A model generated the notes under the pieces. That model ran no database searches. It saw nothing but the letters and a program-made list of their open reading frames with translations, and was not told the DNA's origin. Shown piece after piece: positions 23,596 to 28,721 of a stretch of DNA of 28,721 bases (positions within the stretch are counted from its first letter, which is position 1; each line of letters opens with the position of its first letter). The stretch lies in assembly GCA_937901915.1 (NCBI GenBank), contig CALGUD010000013.1, forward strand, positions 1 to 28,721, read 5' to 3'. The stretch is from an uncultured Flavobacteriaceae bacterium (GTDB lineage: Bacteria > Bacteroidota > Bacteroidia > Flavobacteriales > Flavobacteriaceae). Position numbers and translations under genes: made by a program.

Positions 23596-23799
23596 ATGAG
23601 TGAAACCCCGATAGCGCGGATCTACCTGTCGGTAGACAGATTTGCAATCCGCGCTATCGGGGTTAACAAGTACAGCCAAAAAGATGTTCCTGAAATTAAA
23701 CTCTGCGGAGACTGGTTACAAAGCCTCGGTTTTGAAATCGGTGATAGAGTTACCGTAACATCTATGTCCAACCTGCTCATTATCCGGACAACAGAATAA
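23596..23799 (+). CDS. SymE-like toxin with a palindrome in its start
   Basis: From the ATG at 23596 the 67-residue frame ends with a complete SymE core: VPEIKLCGDWLQSLGFEIGD, then RVTVTSMSNLLIIR. SymE-family proteins are AbrB-like-fold toxins of type I systems, first known from an SOS-induced RNA-cleaving E. coli protein. The first 23 residues here (SETPIARIYLSVDRFAIRAI) are encoded by the REP-I palindrome 23606-23662, inserted in frame; the true N-terminus should lie upstream of NKYSQKD. An even longer frame back to 23500 (TTG) reads through REP-II DNA. No antisense RNA gene was identified. It ends before a strong terminator. Confidence 0.65.
   Translation: MSETPIARIYLSVDRFAIRAIGVNKYSQKDVPEIKLCGDWLQSLGFEIGDRVTVTSMSNLLIIRTTE
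23606..23662. repeat. Long perfect REP-I palindrome
   Basis: 16-bp perfect arms (CCCCGATAGCGCGGAT at 23606-23621, its reverse complement at 23647-23662) enclose a loop that itself contains an inner hairpin CTGTC-GGTA-GACAG. The whole palindrome lies inside the SymE-like frame. The inner hairpin is also present at 25206, reverse-complemented. Confidence 0.88.
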
Positions 23800-23805
23800 C
23801 AAAAA

Positions 23806-23849
23806 TTAAAAGAGCCGTTTACAGGATATCCTATTAATGGCTCTTTTAA
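23806..23849. terminator. Strong bidirectional terminator
   Basis: TTAAAAGAGCC (23806-23816) pairs with GGCTCTTTTAA (23839-23849); a further inner palindrome AGGATATCCT makes a cruciform. The A/T ends allow termination on both strands. Its right arm begins the 51-bp direct repeat. Confidence 0.75.
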
Positions 23850-23889
23850 ACAGTACTTCGGGTACTTTGAAAGAATTAACTTATATTTG
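23839..23889 (+). repeat. 51-bp direct repeat, copy 1, with promoter
   Basis: Shared with 25248-25298 with only two mismatches. It runs from the terminator arm GGCTCTTTTAAAC through AGTACTTCGG to the -7 box TATATTTG (23882-23889), which drives the secreted gene at 23944. Copy 2 drives the methyltransferase. Confidence 0.85.
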
Positions 23890-23943
23890 ACATATAAATG
23901 TAATAGCATTTGTAACCGGTTAAACTAAATCCGAGCTATAATT

Positions 23944-24567
23944 ATGAGAAATATTACTTTAGTATTGATATTATTAACAAATATAAATATCGTCTTCTCC
24001 CAAAATGAACTTCCATTATCTCTCTTAAAAATTGATTTACCAATCTCACATTCTGAAAATATTAACTCATCAATATCATATAAGGAAGAATTGTACAATT
24101 TGAGATATTATATAAGCCCTTTTATAAAAAGAAAATCAAAACAAGAAGATAGTTTAACAAAATTTCAGATCCCATTAGATTCTAAAGTCGGTTATTTGTG
24201 CGATATATTGGAGGATTGCGAAAATATGTTTTATCAATCAAATAATAAGGAAGTACCAAATATTTTGGAAATCCAAAATAGATATTCTAATAATATCAAA
24301 AACAAGTATGATGTTTTTTTATACCCCGATAGTAACACTTCACTAAGAGAATTAGAAAAAATCACTAAAATTTTCTATCAAATAGAGAATATTGAAAACG
24401 TATATTTTGCGTATTCCAAAGTAAACGATCCAGGTTCAATTTTATTCTATAATTTCAAACCCAATGATAATTTTAATTTAGTTCCACTGGAAAATGGTAA
24501 ATATAGCGATTGGGTTTCTGAAGATTTTAAAGTTGAGTATGGAGAAGTATTTTTTTTAGCTGAATAA
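23944..24567 (+). CDS. Secreted protein of unknown function
   Basis: The 207-residue protein has a signal peptide (MRNITLVLILLTNINIVFSQ, cleavage after FS). The mature part has an acidic and aromatic mix with 'CDILEDCENMFYQ' and a strand-rich end (YSDWVSEDFKVEYGEVFFLA). No family recognised. It is flanked by repeated DNA on both sides and by the duplicated promoter on the left, so it may be a passenger gene trapped between two copies of the repeat. Confidence 0.55.
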   Translation: MRNITLVLILLTNINIVFSQNELPLSLLKIDLPISHSENINSSISYKEELYNLRYYISPFIKRKSKQEDSLTKFQIPLDSKVGYLCDILEDCENMFYQSNNKEVPNILEIQNRYSNNIKNKYDVFLYPDSNTSLRELEKITKIFYQIENIENVYFAYSKVNDPGSILFYNFKPNDNFNLVPLENGKYSDWVSEDFKVEYGEVFFLAE

Positions 24568-24602
24568 GCTTAACAAACTTTACTTAGAAATTATACCTAC
24601 CT

Positions 24603-24701
24603 AGTTGTAGATGTATTAAAAACAGAATCAATATTAAAGTATGATAAATATTGAAGAGATAATAAAAACTTGCTCAAAAGTCAGGAGACTTTGCGCAGCG
24701 G
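24603..24701 (+). repeat. 99-bp direct repeat, copy 1
   Basis: Contains a third RAYT tail (24604-24654, in-frame VVDVLKTESILKYDKY then a stop) followed by an AT-rich linker and REP-II (24670-24701). Copy 2 at 24878-24976 matches closely with two single-base indels and a few substitutions. Confidence 0.82.
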
Positions 24702-24929
24702 GTAATCACGCTGAAGAAATATATTCAAAATAAGTTTATGTGGTCAAAGTTAGATTATGTTCATATGAACCCTGTAAGGGCAGGAATAGTAGAAAAAGCA
24801 TCTCATTATATATATTCCAGTGCAAGTATCTATGTTAATAATACGGGTTTGCTAAAAGTAGAAGTAATGCCAAATCCAGTTGTGGACGTATTAAAAACAG
24901 AATCAATATTAAAGTATAATAAATATTAA
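24702..24929 (+). pseudogene. Frameshifted 3' remnant of a second RAYT
   Basis: The DNA reads NHAEEIYSK then stop, and in the next frame from about 24735 FMWSKLDYVHMNPVRAGIVE, HYIYSSASIYVNN and PNPVVDVLKTESILKYNKY. Together these form the last 75 residues or so of a RAYT with the catalytic-Tyr motif DYVHMNPV. The HUH half is missing, so it is dead. It belongs to a different RAYT subgroup from the complete gene (its tail differs). The fragment begins immediately after REP-II at 24701, and a frame from ATG 24641 runs through the palindrome to its start. Confidence 0.8.
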
Positions 24930-24976
24930 AGATGATAATAAAAACTTGCTCAAAGTCGGGAGACTTTGCGCAGCGG
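24878..24976 (+). repeat. 99-bp direct repeat, copy 2
   Basis: Covers the coding tail of the second RAYT remnant, linker and REP-II (24946-24976). It is the same series as copy 1, so the RAYT-tail plus REP-II unit has been duplicated in tandem with a spacer of about 175 bp. Confidence 0.82.
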
Positions 24977-25171
24977 TGGGTATGGCAGAATGGCTATCAT
25001 GCTGAAATTGCCGAGTCAAATTGGTTTATTAAACAAAAAATACAATACATACATAACAATCCTGTCGTTGAAAAAATTGTTGAAAGACCTGAAGATTATT
25101 ATTTTAGCTCTGCAAGAAATTATGCAGAGCTTGATAATGACTTAGAAGTTTTTGTATTAAATTTATTTTAA
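24932..25171 (+). pseudogene. 3' remnant of a RAYT, fused to REP-II
   Basis: The frame MIIKTCSKSGDFAQRW is read from REP-II DNA, then continues as VWQNGYHAEIAESNWFIKQ to EIQ-type QYIHNNPVVEKIVERPEDY and ends DNDLEVFVLNLF. This equals residues 122-184 of the RAYT at 22801 with few changes. The catalytic Tyr is present but the HUH is absent. The DNA copy extends past the stop to the start of REP-I, so it is a duplicated 3' end. A 79-residue product could be made, but there is no evidence it is. Confidence 0.85.
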
Positions 25172-25191
25172 GTTTTAAGCAATATGTTTTA

Positions 25192-25245
25192 GCACGGATT
25201 GCAAACCTGTCTACCGACAGGTAGATCCTTGCTATCGGGTCGGGG
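25192..25245. repeat. Degenerate REP-I palindrome
   Basis: GCACGGATTGCAAA followed by the inner hairpin CCTGTC-TACC-GACAGG and TTGCTATCGGG: the same nested structure as at 23606 in reverse orientation, but with one outer arm worn. It directly precedes the second 51-bp repeat. Confidence 0.75.
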
Positions 25246-25247
25246 AT

Positions 25248-25298
25248 GGCTCTTTTAAACAGTACTTCGGCTGCTTTGAAAGAATTAACTTATATTTG
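25248..25298 (+). repeat. 51-bp direct repeat, copy 2, with methyltransferase promoter
   Basis: Ends in TATATTTG (25291-25298), the -7 box for the methyltransferase operon 81 bp downstream. The left arm of the terminator seen in copy 1 is missing here, so the read-through stop is lost. Confidence 0.8.
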
Positions 25299-25378
25299 GA
25301 AGGGTGTAACGTAATAAATGCATTTATATACAAGTTGGGACATTAGAAGAGACTCACAGAATAATTAATTTAGATGGC

Positions 25379-26200
25379 GTGAAAGAAACTATTGAAGTAG
25401 CAAAACCATTTTTAAGATGGGCTGGCGGTAAAAGTTGGCTTTTAAAGCATATTGACTGCATTTTACCTGAATATGGTTACAATACATACCATGAACCATT
25501 TCTTGGTGGAGGCTCAGTATTTTTAGCGTTAAACCCGAAGAAGGCGTTCTTATCTGATTTAAACGGGGAACTCATAGAGACATATTCGGCTTTAAAGGAA
25601 GATCCAGAAAAAATTATAGATTGTTTGAGTCATTATTCAAACTCTGAGCAGTTTTATTATTCTATCAGATCAAAGTCTCCTGATAATCGAATTGAAAAAG
25701 CTGCTAGATTCATTTATTTAAATCAAACTTCGTTTAATGGGATCTTTAGAGTAAATCTTAAAGGTGAATACAACGTCCCTTATGGTTTTCGGACAAAGGA
25801 ATTCTTAGAACCTGAAAAGCTTCGACAGGTTAGCAAACGACTTCAAAGCTCAGAGTTATTCGTTGGTGATTTCTCAAACGTCCTTAAAAATATACAAGAA
25901 AAAGACCTTGTGTTTTTAGACCCGCCCTATACTGTTTCTCACAATCACAATGGATTCATAAAATACAACCAAAAGCTCTTTTCGTTAGATGACCAAATAC
26001 GGTTGAGCTCATTAATTGATGATATAAAGGACAGAGGAGCTTATTATATCTTAACAAATGCAGCACACCCACGGATTAAAGAGATTTTTTCAAAAGGAGA
26101 CTCTATCCTGAAAAAATCAAGAGCAAGTTTAATCGGAGGGTTAAGCGCACAAAGAGGTCATACAGAAGAGTTCATTTTTACAAATGTGATCATACAATGA
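25379..26200 (+). CDS. DNA adenine methyltransferase (D12 class)
   Basis: The 273-residue protein is an N6-adenine methyltransferase of the Dam/D12 (alpha) order. KPFLRWAGGKSWLLKHI (9-25) and EPFLGGGSVFLAL (39-51) form the AdoMet site, DLNGELIETY follows, and the catalytic DPPY lies near residue 181. The RFIYLNQTSFNGIFRVN stretch is a usual Dam feature. The target sequence cannot be told. The GTG at 25379 is the only good in-frame start; the nearby ATG GCG TGA at 25375 is out of frame and stops at once. The stop overlaps the ATG of the next gene (ATGA), so it is coupled to it. Confidence 0.9.
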   Translation: MKETIEVAKPFLRWAGGKSWLLKHIDCILPEYGYNTYHEPFLGGGSVFLALNPKKAFLSDLNGELIETYSALKEDPEKIIDCLSHYSNSEQFYYSIRSKSPDNRIEKAARFIYLNQTSFNGIFRVNLKGEYNVPYGFRTKEFLEPEKLRQVSKRLQSSELFVGDFSNVLKNIQEKDLVFLDPPYTVSHNHNGFIKYNQKLFSLDDQIRLSSLIDDIKDRGAYYILTNAAHPRIKEIFSKGDSILKKSRASLIGGLSAQRGHTEEFIFTNVIIQ

Positions 26201-28512
26201 CGGAAAATCAAAGAGAAAAATTTTGGGAATCGCTTGTAAGTCATAAAAATATAAAAAGTGTAATCCAAAAGAGAAAGAAACCAGACATCTATGAAAGCAT
26301 CTTACCTGAGTCTGTTGACAGATATAAGGAGCAAGGTTGGTTAATAGATCGAGAATTTAAAACTAAAGTGAGAATTAAAAAACCAAAAGCATTTGACATG
26401 GCTTTTGAGGATGAGGTCTGGACAACCTTTGCAAATCTCGGGTTTAACTACTTGAATAAGGATCGAAACTTTAGAATGCCTTATTCTGATGATTTTACAT
26501 TAACTCAACAAATAGATGTATTTGCGGCTGACACTGAAACATTGCTTTTTGTTGAATGCAAGTCATGTGAAGGAGAACCCAAAAAAGGTAATTTCAAAGA
26601 AGTAATTGAAGCGATTGGTGGTAAAAAGGAAGGAATTCTAAAAGCGATAAGGTTATTATTTCCAGAACATAAGCATAAGGTTAAATTTATTTTTGCAACA
26701 AACAACTATTTTTTGTCCGATCCAGATATTGATCGACTAGAGAATTTTGGAATACTACATTTTGATGAAGAAACAATCCAGTACTACCAAGATTTAACCA
26801 AGCATTTGGGTGTGTCTGCTAGATTTCAACTTTTGGGTAATTTATTTGAGGGTCAAGAAATACCCGAAATTCAGAATAAAATACCTGCTATTGAGGGTAA
26901 AATGGGTGGGCATACGTATTATTCATTTTCAATTGAACCAGAAAAACTGTTAAAAATTGGATACGTTCTTCATAGGAACAAGGCCAATAAAAAGCTAATG
27001 CCCACATATCAACGCCTTATCAAACGCTCAAGACTAAATTCAGTGCAAGAATTTGTAGAAGATGGTGGTTTTTTTCCAAACTCAATAATCATAAATATAT
27101 CTACAAACGGCAAGAAGCCGAGATTCGAAAAGGCAAACACGCAAGTCTCTGATGCTATTTCCAAAGTAGGAGTTTTGTATTTGCCTAAACAATATCGCTC
27201 TGCTTTTATTATTGATGGTCAACACAGATTATATGGATATGCGAATTCAGAATATCAGAAAACAAACTCAATTCCTGTTGTTGCTTTCATCAATCTTGAA
27301 CGAAAAGAACAAGTTAAGCTATTCATGCAAATTAATGAGAATCAGAAGGCCGTTCCAAAAAATCTTAGAAACACTCTAAATTCTGATCTACTATGGAATT
27401 CCGAGAACTTAAATGATCAAATTAAAGCTTTAAAACTGACGATAGCTCAAGAATTAGGAGAAGATAAGTCTTCACCACTTTATGACAAAATAATCGTTGG
27501 AGAAAATCCCAAAACGGTAACTCGCTGTATAACAATCGATACTATTCGTATAGGACTGGATAGGAGTAATTTTTTTGGACAATTTACCAAGAATTCAATA
27601 AAGGAAGATGGTACGTTTTATAGAGGTAATAATGACAATACTTATGACATATTTTACCCTTTTCTTACACAAGCTTTCAATTACATAAAACAAAAGTTAC
27701 CTGCTGAATGGGCTAAGGGAGAAGCGGATGATGGCTTCTTGACAATCAATGCTGGAATCGAGAATTTAATTAGAATATTTAATGATATCATAGATCATCT
27801 AAAAACTACTGGGAAGATCAACTCGAAAAGAGATAAAACAGAGGAGCTAGTAAATGAGGTTTCATATTACTTAGATCCACTCGTTGACTATTTCAAGGAT
27901 CTAAAACCTGAGCAGAAAATAGAACTAAGGAAGAGTTATGGTACAGGGGGTAGGGCAAGATATTGGAGAACACTTCAAAAGGCAATAAATGAATCTAGAT
28001 CAGACTTTGCTCCAAAAGGACTATCAAAGTACTGGAATGATGAAGCAAAAGCATTTAATGAAGAATCCTTTAAGATGATAAGAGATCTGGAAACCTATAT
28101 GAAAGTAGAATTCAGAACTAAGTTAAATCATTTTCATGGAGACTCATGGTTTAAATCAGGCTTACCAAAGAATGTTTATGATGAATCAATAAAGCGAGCA
28201 GCTGATAAGAATTATGAGGCAAAAACAAAATCTGACGAAGTAGAGCCTTGGGACTGTCTCAATATTATCGACTACAGGAAAATAGCAACCTATGGTCGTA
28301 ATTGGAGTGAAATATTTGAAACACAATTTACAAAACCTGGTGAAGAGAAAATTAGCGGAGGAAAGGACGCTAAGACTAGTTGGATGCAAAAATTGGAGAG
28401 AATTAGAAATCAGAATTTTCATTCTTACAGCGTGAAGGAAGATGAATATGAATTTCTATGTGAATTATATGAATGGTTGATTGAAAAAAGAGTTGAAAAT
28501 GAACTAACATAA
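26197..28512 (+). CDS. Nuclease-DGQHR-HEPN fusion protein
   Basis: The 771-residue protein has three recognisable parts. Residues about 65-200 look like a PD-(D/E)xK restriction fold: FEDEVWTTFANLGF, then IDVFAAD with D107, and LLFVECKS with E120 and K122. Residues about 240-480 carry the DndB-type DGQHR domain (FIIDGQHRLYGY, DGQHR at 340-344) with the usual INENQKAVPKNL following. The last 90 residues resemble a Swt1-type HEPN domain (LNIIDYRKIATYGRNWSEIF, then RNQNFH with R737 and H742 as Rx4H), an RNase motif in many defence proteins. It is translated with the adenine methyltransferase. Restriction or abortive defence is inferred, not shown. The middle 480-680 is unassigned. Confidence 0.8.
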   Translation: MTENQREKFWESLVSHKNIKSVIQKRKKPDIYESILPESVDRYKEQGWLIDREFKTKVRIKKPKAFDMAFEDEVWTTFANLGFNYLNKDRNFRMPYSDDFTLTQQIDVFAADTETLLFVECKSCEGEPKKGNFKEVIEAIGGKKEGILKAIRLLFPEHKHKVKFIFATNNYFLSDPDIDRLENFGILHFDEETIQYYQDLTKHLGVSARFQLLGNLFEGQEIPEIQNKIPAIEGKMGGHTYYSFSIEPEKLLKIGYVLHRNKANKKLMPTYQRLIKRSRLNSVQEFVEDGGFFPNSIIINISTNGKKPRFEKANTQVSDAISKVGVLYLPKQYRSAFIIDGQHRLYGYANSEYQKTNSIPVVAFINLERKEQVKLFMQINENQKAVPKNLRNTLNSDLLWNSENLNDQIKALKLTIAQELGEDKSSPLYDKIIVGENPKTVTRCITIDTIRIGLDRSNFFGQFTKNSIKEDGTFYRGNNDNTYDIFYPFLTQAFNYIKQKLPAEWAKGEADDGFLTINAGIENLIRIFNDIIDHLKTTGKINSKRDKTEELVNEVSYYLDPLVDYFKDLKPEQKIELRKSYGTGGRARYWRTLQKAINESRSDFAPKGLSKYWNDEAKAFNEESFKMIRDLETYMKVEFRTKLNHFHGDSWFKSGLPKNVYDESIKRAADKNYEAKTKSDEVEPWDCLNIIDYRKIATYGRNWSEIFETQFTKPGEEKISGGKDAKTSWMQKLERIRNQNFHSYSVKEDEYEFLCELYEWLIEKRVENELT

Positions 28513-28721
28513 TGTGACAGAACATTGGTAACTGTTGCACAAGTCATTAATTTTAAAAATACAAGATACATAAGACCCTTTATTTTACACCCGCTCTGCA
28601 ATCCCGAATTTTGAAACCCAACTTAACAGAAAAAATATATTTAAAAAATAACCCTTCAAGAGTTTCAAACCATATGTGTTCGGAAGATAAATTTCATTGA
28701 CATATTTTCATAATTTAGTTC
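28513..28721. other. Noncoding right edge, no gene seen
   Basis: These 209 bases are AT-rich with no open frame, palindrome or convincing promoter. A TTGACATATTTTCATAAT stretch near the end could belong to a promoter of a gene beyond the window, so the defence-like operon may or may not continue. Confidence 0.4.

Noticed and set aside
22701..25245. A CRISPR array
   Set aside because: The repeats are palindromes in both orientations with irregular spacing around a RAYT gene, and no cas gene is present.
28513..28721. tRNA or small RNA at the right edge
   Set aside because: No cloverleaf, TψC-like sequence or stable hairpin found.

Overview
The window is AT-rich DNA from a member of the Bacteroidota, probably a flavobacterium-like organism. 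This rests on recurring TAnnTTTG promoter boxes (for example TATATTTG at 11284, 16877, 20690, 22780, 23882 and 25291), very weak ribosome binding sites, Cys lipoboxes after short leaders, and families common in that phylum (DUF4199 membrane protein, membrane-tethered LuxR protein, DUF1569, GlxA-type AraC regulator). It looks like an accessory or variable region. About 37 mostly short genes are nearly all on the + strand, many as single-gene units with about 60-150 bp spacers. No rRNA, tRNA, CRISPR array or phage structural gene was recognised.

Layout. 1-8900: small, often acidic or membrane/lipid-anchored proteins of unknown role (DUF4259-like, DUF4178-like and DUF6678-like proteins, a beta-propeller-like protein, a glyoxalase-fold protein, and a stand-alone protein resembling EF-Tu domain 3). 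This stretch ends in an internally deleted rifampin ADP-ribosyltransferase (arr) gene. 8993-14181: a thioredoxin-reductase-like flavoprotein, an acetolactate-decarboxylase-like lipoprotein, a DUF7000-like protein, and a GlxA-type regulator divergent from two tandem AHSA1/SRPBCC proteins, closed by a good terminator. 14250-16781: a membrane-tethered LuxR protein, a DUF4199 protein, an AlkD-type DNA alkylation repair protein and two zinc-ribbon proteins. 16854-18322: an AraC regulator, VOC protein and DUF1569 protein behind a clear promoter. 18398-19940: decayed toxin-antitoxin material, with one intact antitoxin followed by a 12-codon stump of a probable PIN toxin and, 1.4 kb on, a second antitoxin copy reduced to its promoter and first codons. 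19953-22677: an orphan Imm11-like immunity protein, MepB, a VOC protein and a secreted protein.

22701-25300 is a small mobile-element graveyard. A complete REP-associated tyrosine transposase (RAYT) is flanked by inverted palindromes. It is followed by a SymE-like toxin gene whose 5' end contains the same palindrome read in frame, a second palindrome family, three RAYT 3' remnants and long direct repeats.

25379-28512, just after the repeats, holds the most notable genes. A DNA adenine methyltransferase overlaps by 4 bp (ATGA) a 771-residue protein that joins a PD-(D/E)xK nuclease-like domain, a DndB-type DGQHR domain and a C-terminal HEPN-like domain. They are probably translated together and form a candidate restriction-modification or anti-phage module whose promoter lies inside the duplicated repeat. 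The module may continue past the window end.
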